From the IMG/VR virus record IMGVR_UViG_3300046690_000531, positions 1-23,912 of that record: 23,912 bases of DNA; one strand, 5' to 3'. The translations under genes were made by a program, and so were the position numbers. Shown piece after piece: positions 13,415-22,200 of this stretch; the stretch's first letter is position 1; the number at the start of each line of letters is the position of its first letter. This DNA is from a virus. The notes under the pieces are model-generated. The model made no database searches and was not told the DNA's origin. It worked only from the letters and a program-made list of their open reading frames with translations.

Positions 13415-13566
13415 GGTCGTATTCCTAAACGGTTTCAGCGATATATTACTAACTAGAGATAAGTAACAAGGTGTCCTTATCCAATGCCCCTATGCTCGAT
13501 CGGGGGCTGGAGTCATAGTATCGGTCAAAAGGCACCGTAAATAGGCGAATTTACAAAGAGGGCGTT
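13415..13566. promoter_or_regulatory. Divergent AT-rich control region
   Basis: This 152-bp gap separates the minus-strand 148-residue gene from the plus-strand 186-residue gene. It contains the TATATTAC motif and, just after it, a GATAAG/CTTATC inverted repeat (13458-13463 and 13476-13481). A GC-rich stretch with CGATCGGGGGCTGG lies near 13497-13510. The plus-strand gene has AGAGGG before its ATG. The region is the best promoter candidate in the window. Confidence 0.5.
13442..13449 (+). promoter_or_regulatory. TATATTAC motif, candidate phiKZ-type early promoter
   Basis: TATATTAC on the plus strand, 118 bp before the ATG of the 186-residue gene. In phiKZ this octamer is the core of early promoters used by the virion RNA polymerase. 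It is in a divergent intergenic gap, as expected of a promoter, and I find no second copy on either strand of the window. An eight-base match can occur by chance in AT-rich sequence, and the link depends on this phage being phiKZ-like. Confidence 0.4.
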
Positions 13567-14127
13567 ATGTTCGTTGATCGCTGGAAGAACTGGGTGATGC
13601 GGGTCAGCCAGGGGCTGCGTGACCATAATACGCGCGCGCAATACGAAGCACTGAAAATACGGCTCAAGGAGATTCCGGAGAAGAAGCCGCATCGCAAGAG
13701 CTGTGAAGAAATTTTGACCCTGCTGGAGCCGGACAAGTACATTGGCTATCAGCCGTACTATGCCAAGCAGGTGAAGCTAGGTGAAGACATCGCCAATCTG
13801 GAAGCGTTCACCAAACGCCTCCTAGATACCTCGGCGATGGTATTGAAGGAAACGCCAATACCGCCTGGCTGGATGAAACCCGATGAAGTGCTGGTACAGT
13901 TTGACCGGCTCTTTATCGCCAGTGGAGGCTACTACTTGGATGTGGCACAAAGCGTGCACAAGTTTAAGGTAGCGGGCCTGCGGCTGTGTGAGCTGATGCA
14001 CGAATCAGACACCGCCACGCATGGCATTCACGAGCACAACTTTCGTATGCTGTCACGACTCTTTGTGCAGTTGCGGGAACTGAGCACCGCATTGGTGGAG
14101 GTGGGGCTCGAGCAGGGCAAGAAGTAA
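13567..14127 (+). CDS. Hypothetical helical phage protein, 186 aa
   Basis: AGAGGG lies 5 bases before the ATG (MFVDRWKNWVMRVSQGLRDH). The protein is basic at the N-terminus and largely helical, with an amphipathic start that could touch a membrane or nucleic acid. No known domain, signal peptide or metal motif is visible. It is the first gene behind the candidate early promoter, so it may be expressed early, perhaps in host takeover. That timing is inference only. Confidence 0.75.
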   Translation: MFVDRWKNWVMRVSQGLRDHNTRAQYEALKIRLKEIPEKKPHRKSCEEILTLLEPDKYIGYQPYYAKQVKLGEDIANLEAFTKRLLDTSAMVLKETPIPPGWMKPDEVLVQFDRLFIASGGYYLDVAQSVHKFKVAGLRLCELMHESDTATHGIHEHNFRMLSRLFVQLRELSTALVEVGLEQGKK

Positions 14128-14177
14128 AACAAGGCGCAGGACTTAATAGCGATTTACAATTGAAACGCGAGGTACAA

Positions 14178-14603
14178 ATGGCAAAGAATCAGATGGCGAA
14201 CATCCTCGCCAAAACCGACAAGGACGTAGGCGGCACATACGGTCCGAACGGGGTGCTCTCTCGCCTCTTCCGGAAGCTCTTGCTGACCATGAACGTCAAT
14301 GAGAACCGGTGGAACATCCTAATGCATGCGTTCCTGAACGATCCGCGTAATGGCGTGCCCAATACGCGTAAAGATCAGACCAGCATGCGGGGGAATTTGA
14401 CGAAGGAATTCGCCCGGCCGCAGATGACCTGGAAGGTGTTCTGTAAGGCCATGATGTTCATGCAGTTTGTTCACTTCGAGGTGTGCATCATCGCGCGCGA
14501 TAAACACGGGCGTGAAATTGCGTTTAGCACAGATGTGAATCTGGGCGACCGCACGGTGCCTACTCAGACTTTGACTGACAACACACCTAAGGGAGACGAA
14601 TGA
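14178..14603 (+). CDS. Conserved-looking phage protein, 141 aa
   Basis: I chose ATG 14178 (MAKNQMANILAKTDKDVGGT) because CGAGG sits 6 bases upstream; an in-frame TTG 18 bases earlier is less likely. The product is basic and compact, with GPNGVLSRLFRKLL (residues 24-37), DPRNGVPNTRKDQTSMRGNL (near 55-75) and MTWKVFCKAMMFMQF (near 83-97). The Arg/Lys-rich central strand suggests contact with nucleic acid or assembly partners. I believe this pattern recurs in other large phages but cannot name a function. Confidence 0.75.
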   Translation: MAKNQMANILAKTDKDVGGTYGPNGVLSRLFRKLLLTMNVNENRWNILMHAFLNDPRNGVPNTRKDQTSMRGNLTKEFARPQMTWKVFCKAMMFMQFVHFEVCIIARDKHGREIAFSTDVNLGDRTVPTQTLTDNTPKGDE

Positions 14604-14677
14604 GCCATCTTCGTTCCCGAGTGCGGTCAGCTCGGGTTGAACTAATTGAGCGCGAGGATAGAAGGAATGTTCAGTGA
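14600..14677 (+). CDS. Micro-ORF, 25-aa Arg-rich peptide
   Basis: ATG at 14600 overlaps the TGA of the previous gene (ATGA) and has AAGGGAGA at ideal spacing. It encodes MSHLRSRVRSARVELIERED... and ends in TGA 8 bp inside the next gene. The ribosome binding site is among the best in the window, which supports translation. It may serve mainly to couple translation of the downstream gene. Confidence 0.45.
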   Translation: MSHLRSRVRSARVELIEREDRRNVQ

Positions 14678-15380
14678 TCGTGAACGCAAGGGAAGAGTGC
14701 GTTTCCCGAACATTAGTGATGAACGCCGCAGAGAGGCGTCCCAGGAGCAGTCAGACACTGGGGCAAACGCACAAGACAATACAAGGACGGGAGCCAAACC
14801 CGCGGAGAATGTCATGCAAGCAGTAACCGAGGAAGTGCAGGTGCCGGTGCATCCGCTCGTTCTGGAAGACGGTAAGACGCACATTAACATCGATGCGTTT
14901 GCCCAGACTGAACTAGGACGGATGCTGGTGCATCAGTTCGCGTCAAAGTTCGAGCACCCGCAGTTCGGGCGCTTTCGCTCAGTCGAGGGATTCTGGGGCT
15001 ATGTGCGTGATACGACGCGCGATGATCGCTGGCGTTACGTCTCCGGCATGACCGCCAAGCGCGAGACGCGTAACTTGGGGGTGCGCTGGATCGCCAATTT
15101 TCACCAGATCATTATGGAGGCGAACTACTTCAAGATCGAACAGAATGACCACCTCAAAGCGCTGTTTGTGGCGTCCGAGTTGCCGTTCGATCACTACTAC
15201 ATCTTTCGTGGTAAGGAAGCCAACGCCAACGACCCCGGTTTTCCGATTCGTCCTCAGATTGCTCCCTGGTTTACCCGCGGCATGGAGAGCATTCGTACGA
15301 TGATGAAGGAAGGGCGTCGTCCGGATAAACCCGACTACAGCGACGTGTTCAATCCCAATCCGGAACGGAACGGGCACTAA
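14667..15380 (+). CDS. Candidate NADAR/YbiA-fold protein, 237 aa
   Basis: I start at ATG 14667, which has GAGG 9 bases upstream, rather than an in-frame TTG at 14646. Residues 1-55 are charged, Gln/Asn-rich and probably disordered. Residues 100-180 follow the YbiA/NADAR pattern: SVEGFW (105-110; compare SEHYFQ), GMTAKRE (127-133; compare PMVAARMG), then a helix ending FKIEQNDHLKALFVAS (155-170; compare AKFEQHAELRALLLAT). Known NADAR enzymes hydrolyse N-glycosidic bonds, for example in riboflavin intermediates or ADP-ribosylated guanine, using the conserved Glu and Lys/Glu region. The C-terminal strand region is less clear, so the call needs a profile search. It is followed by a UUCG terminator. 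Confidence 0.7.
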   Translation: MFSDRERKGRVRFPNISDERRREASQEQSDTGANAQDNTRTGAKPAENVMQAVTEEVQVPVHPLVLEDGKTHINIDAFAQTELGRMLVHQFASKFEHPQFGRFRSVEGFWGYVRDTTRDDRWRYVSGMTAKRETRNLGVRWIANFHQIIMEANYFKIEQNDHLKALFVASELPFDHYYIFRGKEANANDPGFPIRPQIAPWFTRGMESIRTMMKEGRRPDKPDYSDVFNPNPERNGH

Positions 15381-15402
15381 CGCAGTTCGCGTTGTATCGC
15401 TC

Positions 15403-15446
15403 GGGGAGGCTTCGGCCTCCCCTATGCCCCTTCTTCTTTTTTTTTT
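15403..15446 (+). terminator. Rho-independent-type terminator with UUCG tetraloop
   Basis: GGGGAGGC-TTCG-GCCTCCCC (15403-15422) is a perfect 8-bp GC-rich stem capped by a UUCG tetraloop. A pyrimidine stretch and a run of ten T (15437-15446) follow. The T-run is 14 bases from the stem, further than usual, so part of it may belong to the leader of the next gene, whose GAGGA ribosome binding site is at 15451-15455. Confidence 0.8.
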
Positions 15447-15461
15447 GTTTCGAGGACCAAC

Positions 15462-16988
15462 ATGCCGTCTATTACCGATGCGGTTCAGAGCGCTACTAAC
15501 GCTGTGGCCGCGAGCACCAGCACGGCACTGACGGGTGTCAATGGTGCAATGTCTGCGCAGCAAGCAGCGCTGGCGCAAAATGCCTGGGTCGGCTCCGCTG
15601 ATAATAAGCTCGCTACCGCCGACGTCTACAATCCGCCGGGTGGCAACGCCATCATCACGGACGTCCAGAATCTGTTTCAGAAGTTTGACTTCTCTATCTC
15701 CGACGTCTTGCGCGGGGGTAAGTTTATCGCCCAGGAAGCTGGGGCGGTGATGGCAGGCTTGCGCACGGGTCTGCGCGTAGCGGGTCAGATTCAGCGCGGG
15801 GTCACCATGTTGCAAAAGGGTGACATCATGGCGCGTATCCTCGGTGCCTCGCTGGTCACCAAAGGCGCACTGAATGCGCTCGGCCTAGCAGGACTGGACA
15901 ACATCGCCGGTTCCATCAATGCCGGAATTGGGGCGGCCGAAGGTGCCGTGGGTCAAGCGGCGGGTCAAGTAGGCTCGCAGATCTACGCCGAGCTCGGTGG
16001 CGTGATGCAGCAGGTGGACCAAGCGTATGCAGGTGGCATGCAGGCGCTGGGCGAATGCATTAACTCGCTAGGCATCAGTGCGAACTTCAATATCAACGAC
16101 GTTGGGGTGAAGGTCGGTCTGTATGCGGGGCTGATTCAAACCTCGTGCGGCTATGGGATTCCGAATTCATTCGGTTCACTGACCGCAGCGATCTCGGATC
16201 GCGGCATGCTCGCGCAGATTACGGCGAGGGTGCTGCCTTCGGTGATTGCCAGTGGCGACGTGCACAGCCTGATGTCGATTGGAGCGAGCCTGGGCGCACG
16301 TGGCGCGTACGCCTACAACCCGAACATCCTGGCGGACTTCAGTTCGTCGTACTATCTGCCTCCGCCCTCGTCCAATACGAGTCAGGTCGATTACGCAGAC
16401 TGCTTTAGCAATCTGACCAGCGCGTATAGCACCGTTGATCCGGACTGGGCGACGCTCAATCGGCAAACCACCATTACCGATGCCGACGGTAATGACCTGA
16501 CACAAAACGATCCGGCGTTTAATCTGAATGCGATTGCCAATGGCTCGGATGACTTTAAGAAGGTGATCCAGCAGGGCGTGACCAGTACCACAGATCGCAC
16601 CAATAACGTGATGGCGTTGGCAGGGGTGGTACAGCAATCCACCGTGGCGGACAAACTGGCCTCACAGTTTCCGATGACCGTGTTTGAGGGCAACAGTCAA
16701 TCAGCCTCCACGCAAGATCCGCTGGCATTGGCTTCGGGTGCCCAACCGATCACAGTACCGACGGGCTATTCGAATGTCTCGCCCAATACGGGACAAACGG
16801 TCAACCCGGCACCGGACCCGAAGACGATCAACCCGCAGACAGGCGGCGCTTACGACCTGAGCGATCCGGGCGTGAAGAACCAGAACGGCTACTACATCTG
16901 GCCGGACGGTCACTGGCAGATTGGCGGTGTCTACACGAACAAGGATACGGGTCAGGGTTACGTGGCTAAGAGCATTAACTTCGACTAA
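15462..16988 (+). CDS. Large Ala/Gly-rich virion-type protein, 508 aa
   Basis: GAGGA precedes the ATG at 15462 (MPSITDAVQSATNAVAASTS). The first 40 residues are Ala/Ser/Thr-rich and probably flexible. The middle (about 80-215) is rich in Ala, Gly and Gln, with helical periodicity. The last 100 residues are Pro/Thr/Asn-rich and end in a compact aromatic motif (YYIWPDGHWQIGGVYTN). There is no signal peptide, enzyme motif or membrane helix typical of inner-membrane proteins. This fits a tail or capsid accessory protein. It converges with the minus-strand virion genes at a shared hairpin, and its own terminator-preceded promoter region suggests separate, probably late, expression. Confidence 0.75.
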   Translation: MPSITDAVQSATNAVAASTSTALTGVNGAMSAQQAALAQNAWVGSADNKLATADVYNPPGGNAIITDVQNLFQKFDFSISDVLRGGKFIAQEAGAVMAGLRTGLRVAGQIQRGVTMLQKGDIMARILGASLVTKGALNALGLAGLDNIAGSINAGIGAAEGAVGQAAGQVGSQIYAELGGVMQQVDQAYAGGMQALGECINSLGISANFNINDVGVKVGLYAGLIQTSCGYGIPNSFGSLTAAISDRGMLAQITARVLPSVIASGDVHSLMSIGASLGARGAYAYNPNILADFSSSYYLPPPSSNTSQVDYADCFSNLTSAYSTVDPDWATLNRQTTITDADGNDLTQNDPAFNLNAIANGSDDFKKVIQQGVTSTTDRTNNVMALAGVVQQSTVADKLASQFPMTVFEGNSQSASTQDPLALASGAQPITVPTGYSNVSPNTGQTVNPAPDPKTINPQTGGAYDLSDPGVKNQNGYYIWPDGHWQIGGVYTNKDTGQGYVAKSINFD

Positions 16989-17020
16989 GCGGTGCATCGC
17001 AACGTCGTTCCAACGTCATA

Positions 17021-17044
17021 AGGGCCAGGGTTTCCCCTGGCCTC
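17021..17044. terminator. Bidirectional terminator between convergent virion genes
   Basis: A 10-bp GC-rich stem, 17021-17030 with 17035-17044, has a four-base loop (TTTC). It sits 32 bp after the stop of the 508-residue gene and 12 bp after the stop of the minus-strand 703-residue gene. No long T-tract is present on either side. Confidence 0.75.
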
Positions 17045-17055
17045 TATGCCGTCGA

Positions 17056-19167
17056 TTAGTTACGGACGGTGCGACCAAAGATCGCGGAGACTAAACTGCC
17101 CGGCAAGGTATCCCCGGCAAAGCTGGCAAAGTGCGCCGTGCTATACCAGGTCTTCCAGCTCGTCATGGCGCGCGTCAAGTTAAGCTTGAACTTGTTCATC
17201 GAGTAGATCTGGTCCGTGAGGCCCATGCCTGACAACACCGCCATGTAATCCGTGAAGGTATTGTCATCGTCGAACATCGAGCCGATGGTTTGCGCGGCAT
17301 TATTCAAGGCATCGGCACCAGCGCCAAGCGCACCCCCGATCGCACCCCCGAGAGCCGCACCCCCGATCGCAGTCAGCGGGCCACCGCCTGCACCGACCAC
17401 GCCCCCTGCAACCGCACCGAGCTCACTACCTGCGGCGGTGGCATTGGAGGAGAAACCCTGACTGATCGGCATGGCCAGCACGGTGGACATGTCCATGAAC
17501 GTAATGCTCACTTCAATACCCATCGCGTGGCCCTTGTTGTTAAAGCCCGTGTTACCCGTACCGCGAGTAATGGACAAGCTCTCCACCATGGACAAACGCG
17601 ACTGGCAGCGACCCCGGTCAAAGATCTCACACAGGAACGGACTGGTATAGGACTGCTTACCCGTCGCAATCGGCAAGGTCATCGCCAACAGCATGGCGAG
17701 CGGCACGTACAGATTGAGTAGCTGCGAGACGCGATTACCGTACGGGCTCACCAGGTTGATCGTGTAGCTCATCCGCGGCAAGGACGCAGCCGAGGACTGC
17801 CAGGAACGCGGGATGTCCACGAACGCTGCGCCACCCAAGGCAGCGAGCCCGGACAAATGCAAAGAGTCCAGACCCCCCTTGATGAAATTCCCCACGGCCC
17901 CGAAGGCACTGGTGACCATGCTACCAATCGCGCCACCACCCAGATTACCATTCGCCAGATCAAACTCGGCCGAGCGTGCCTGGGAGGAGATGCTATTGAT
18001 CTTCTGCGCAATTTCCGATTCCTGGGCTTGGCTGGAAAACGATTCACCCACCGGACCCGTTGCATTGACCCGGAAGCCGACAAAAGCCGACCCGTCATTG
18101 ATCTCTGCACCGAGAAAATCAAAGAAGCCCGCATCGTAGGCCTGATTGGGCGCAGTCGTCCCCGTGTCGTCGTTATTGAGCGACTCCGTGGTCGAACTCT
18201 CACCGCCGTTACCCGCCGCTTGCGGAATGGCCTGAGAGGAGCCCAGCCATTTCTTCAGGTAATCACTCCAGCCTGTGCCACCGTTATCTTTCAGCGACTG
18301 ACTATAGGCCTTCTGCACTGCGCTCGTCAGATCGAGGTTATCGGTATTAAACGCCTGCTTCAGGTTGTTCTGATGCAGGGTGGCCAGACGTTGCGCCCGG
18401 TTAGCCATCGCGTAGACGTTAATCGAACCGCCTTCGTTGATGATGTCGGGCAAGAGCTGATGCAGTTGCGTCTGGGCTTGGGCGTCGAACTGATAGCCTT
18501 CGCCCAGCTGCTGGGCCATCGAAGTGCCGCCAATGCGCGGCACAATCCCCATGTTCACCGCAATCTGGTTGACGATGGTGGTCACCGCATTCCAGTAAAG
18601 CGGCATGGCGGGCTTCGAGTAGTAGAACTTACTCGAGGGCTTTTGCAGAAAGAAGCGCGCCGCGTTACCGAGGAGCGTGACTGCCAGCAACTTCCATGAC
18701 AGGATCGAGACCACAAAACCAGCGGCACGCCCCAGCTCATAAAACGCCGACGGTGCGCGACCCGTACGAGCCAGCGTACCGGCACTGGTGTTATAGAAGC
18801 CGGTGAAGAAGGTCGTCAGTGAATTGAACGAAGGCAAGCCACAGCGGATATTGATGATCTGTGAGTTCGCCGCGATCGCTTCCCCGTAGTAGCGACCATA
18901 GCCGGTATTCCCAGCCCGATTGACCTGGTTGGGGTTCCAACTCCCATTCGGTGCGCGCGGTTTCAGATCCGCGTTGCGGGTAAACTGCGGCGGCGGATTG
19001 ATACACAAACTCCCGCCCGGACGGGTGTCCTGAAAGTCCAGGCTCACCGGTGTGAAGATCCGGTTTTGCTGATCCACCGGCTGCAGGTGAGACAGGTTCA
19101 CCAGAAAAGACTGCCGTACCCAGGACGCGTCTTTTTCAAGATTGTTCAGCGAGACTGTTGAAGCCAC
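17056..19167 (-). CDS. Large virion-type protein, 703 aa, GTG start
   Basis: The GTG at 19167 has TAGGAGC upstream on the minus strand and encodes GTG-GCT-TCA (MAS). Residues 1-110 are Asn/Pro/Gly-rich. Residues 150-173 form a hydrophobic segment (GFVVSILSWKLLAVTLLGNA) that may be buried or membrane-touching. A second module near residues 465-575 (SYTINLVSPYGNRVSQLLNL to FMDMSTVLAMPIS) is beta-rich and resembles a recurring element in tail proteins of jumbo phages. Residues about 585-630 are Gly/Ala-rich. It follows the giant tail gene, so a baseplate or tail-tip role is likely, but no named domain is visible. Confidence 0.75.
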   Translation of the reverse strand: MASTVSLNNLEKDASWVRQSFLVNLSHLQPVDQQNRIFTPVSLDFQDTRPGGSLCINPPPQFTRNADLKPRAPNGSWNPNQVNRAGNTGYGRYYGEAIAANSQIINIRCGLPSFNSLTTFFTGFYNTSAGTLARTGRAPSAFYELGRAAGFVVSILSWKLLAVTLLGNAARFFLQKPSSKFYYSKPAMPLYWNAVTTIVNQIAVNMGIVPRIGGTSMAQQLGEGYQFDAQAQTQLHQLLPDIINEGGSINVYAMANRAQRLATLHQNNLKQAFNTDNLDLTSAVQKAYSQSLKDNGGTGWSDYLKKWLGSSQAIPQAAGNGGESSTTESLNNDDTGTTAPNQAYDAGFFDFLGAEINDGSAFVGFRVNATGPVGESFSSQAQESEIAQKINSISSQARSAEFDLANGNLGGGAIGSMVTSAFGAVGNFIKGGLDSLHLSGLAALGGAAFVDIPRSWQSSAASLPRMSYTINLVSPYGNRVSQLLNLYVPLAMLLAMTLPIATGKQSYTSPFLCEIFDRGRCQSRLSMVESLSITRGTGNTGFNNKGHAMGIEVSITFMDMSTVLAMPISQGFSSNATAAGSELGAVAGGVVGAGGGPLTAIGGAALGGAIGGALGAGADALNNAAQTIGSMFDDDNTFTDYMAVLSGMGLTDQIYSMNKFKLNLTRAMTSWKTWYSTAHFASFAGDTLPGSLVSAIFGRTVRN

Positions 19168-19189
19168 GGCTGCTCCTACGAAATAAAGA

Positions 19190-19207
19190 GGGGAGCCGAA
19201 GCTCCCC
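19190..19207 (-). terminator. UUCG-type terminator after the giant tail gene
   Basis: On the minus strand GGGGAGC-TTCG-GCTCCCC (19207 to 19190) is a perfect 7-bp stem with a UUCG loop, followed by TCTTTATTT. It comes 5 bp after the stop of the giant gene and 22 bp before the GTG of the 703-residue gene, so it may set a lower level of that gene by partial read-through. The loop and stem resemble the terminator at 15403-15422. Confidence 0.75.
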
Positions 19208-19212
19208 CCGTG

Positions 19213-22200
19213 TTAAGCCATTTTGGACATGGAAACCGGAGCAGACGTCATCGGCTGCGGTGTCTTCCTTTGCATAGCATCAGGCGAGAGCGTGCCCGTC
19301 GGTGTCTTTGCGTTCGCTTGAGAATTACTCCCTTGCTTACCTGCGAAACCCACGAGTTGTTGCAACGCCGTCAGCATCTGCTTTTGGACATCGAGCGATT
19401 GCTTGAGCACATCGGAGACCGGACCGAGTGTTTTGGCCAGGTCTTGCGACTGGGCTTGGCTTTGTGCCGCCAGATCCTTACTGCGGTTCTGGAAGCCTCC
19501 CATCGCAGCCGCGGTTTGGCTATTGATGGAATCAGGCAGCGCACTGACTGCCGCGCTTGCGCCAGTATCGGCGGGCGCCGCATCCGAGCTCACCACAGGG
19601 GTGGACTTCAGCGCCGGAGCCGGACCAGGGGTCTGATCCGCGACCTTGATGATACCGCCTGCTGCTCCACCTGCCGCATCTCCCCCACCCGTCGCCGGGG
19701 CGCCGCTCGTCGAGGCAACTTGGGTGCCCGCCTCGCCCGGCTTCGCATTCGGGTCCGGCTTGCCACCGAGCTGACCTTGCTGGGCCTGACCGAGGTAAGC
19801 CTGGAACTTCGCCTGACGATCACTCAGCCCGTTCGTGCCACCGTTGATCGCTTTCGTGACCGAGAGCACATCGCCTGCTTTCGCAGCCGCTGAGGACACC
19901 CGATCCTTCCAGTACGCCAGTGCGATCTTAGCGGCATTAGCCGGGTCAGAGGCGAGGTCCGGATTGTTCACCAGATCCAAACCGGTCATCTTGCCGTACT
20001 TGGCGTAGTTGGCCTTACCGGTCAACTGGACGACCCCGCGACCCCGATAGTTCCAGCCATCGTCAGGTGCCGTGTTCCCCATGCGACCACCGTAGATCCG
20101 ATTCGCAATCGCTTGCGGACCGGCTGCAGCCACATTGGCAGCATCCCCTTCGCCATTAAAGTGCGACTTAAAGAGACTCGCGAGCACCGAGGGTCGATAG
20201 TTCAGATTTTCCGAGAGTGACTTAAAGCCACCACTCTCATGGTCCATCTGCGCCATGAACATCGCTTGCTCAGTCGGGTCACTCATGCCTGCGGTTTTCA
20301 TCGCCGCAATCAACGCCCCTTTAATCGCCGAGGCCGAGGCAGTGAGGGTGGCACCAATCTTACCCGCAGCCCCCTTCGCAGCCTGGTAGCCGGACTTCAG
20401 CGCATCGCCTGCGCCCGAGATCAGGCTAGAGGCGGCCGAGCCGACGGAGCTGGCGACATTCTTCGTCGCATCCCACGCATTGCCCGCAAACTGTTTGGTC
20501 TTATCCCAGGCGTTACTGATACCTGACTTAAGATTATCCATCCAGCTCGGCTCAGGCTTGTTATCGCCCTTGGTGGCCGCGTCGTGCTTCGCGCTGTCCT
20601 TGGCCTTATCTGCTTTCTCGTTCGTCTTCTTGTCTTTATCCTTTTCGACGTCCTTATCGTTGGCAGCCTGGACTTCATCCATCACCGCTTTCACGTCATC
20701 CGCACCCGCACTCAATTGCTTCTCACCCGGAATCGGCGAGACCATCGAGTTGTACGGGTCCGCAGGCATGCGAATGCCTTGCAGGAACGTCTTCTTCTCA
20801 GCCGACGACAGTTTGTCATTGGCATCCGACAAGGCCGTCCCCTTCTTGACGTTATTCAGGATGGTCAAGTGGGTGATAAACACCGGCTTGAATCGACGGA
20901 CGTACCAGGTCGCGAAGTTCTGCACCTGATCCTTATCCTGCAGATCCACCCCGAGGCCTTCCACCGCGCTCTTGATGTCCACCTTCTTCGGATCAATCTG
21001 CGCCTGACCGCCCACGTACGTGACACCCGGCATCAGGGCGTTTTCCAGTGCGAACACTTTGTGTACGTTGCCGTCATCGTCCGGTTTCCAGCCGTACTGC
21101 GCGTACCGGATCTTCGAGAGGTCGTCGAGCTTGTTCCGGGTCAGGAGCTTGTAGCCCCCGTACACTGCAGCCCCAGCTGCTGCAATACCCAGAGCAGGCA
21201 AGAGCACAGGCGAAGCAAGCACCGCCCCAAGTCCAGTAAGGAGTGCCCCGCCTGCAGCGCCTGCAAGGCCCAATGCTCCGCCTTCAACACCGAGTAGACC
21301 AGCAGCCCCAGAAGCAAGAGACCACCCAGTCGCAGCATCACCTGCATAGCCCAACCCCTTTCCAATGGTATCGTGCCCGGTGGCATTAGCCAGTGCCGAA
21401 GCGCCAGTGAGCGCCATGCCTGCACCGAGGCCTTTGCCCCACTTCAGACCGCCCATGATCCGGCTACCGAGACCCTGCTTAGCCGCACCCCCCACGATGT
21501 TTTCAGCCGCGCCTGCTGCTGCACTGGCGCCGCCCTTACCGAAGAGTCGTCCCACACCCGGAATCCTGCGCAGGAGTTTGCCCCCAGGGATTTTGCCGAG
21601 GAGCTTATCAGCAATCGTTTGTTCGACTGCGGACTCGACCCCATCGACCAGACCGCCCTTGGAGTCGTCTTCGTCATCGTCCTTCTTTTTCTTGCGTTTG
21701 AACAGACCGCTGAGCAGGCTGAGAATACCGCCCTTCTTCTGGCCGTCCTCACCTTGACCGTTCTGGCCCAGGTGCTTCTTCCATTCCTCTTCGAGCTGTT
21801 CCTTACGCGACTTGTGCTGATCCTCGATCGAACCCTTGCGGATTCGGTGCGGTGCAGGCAGCCGGTCTTTGAGCAGATCACGAATCTCTTCCACGGCTGA
21901 CATCAGCCTCTTGCCGCCCCCAAAGAAAATCCCCGTCTTACCAAAGAGGGAACCCAGTCCGCTGAACATGCCCTTGCCCAGACCGAACGCGTGACCGATG
22001 CCTTGGTTCACACCCCCGGCCAACCACTTAAGTGCTCCGAAACCGCCGCCGAGAATCTTCGTGGCACCTGACAGAATTCGACCAATACCGTGCTTCAACT
22101 GGTTGCCATTCTTGTCGTACAGGCCGCGCTTGAATTCCTCTTCGTCGAGTACCGTCACACCCTTGTAGTTGTAGACTTCGCCATCAATGTCTTTGGGACT

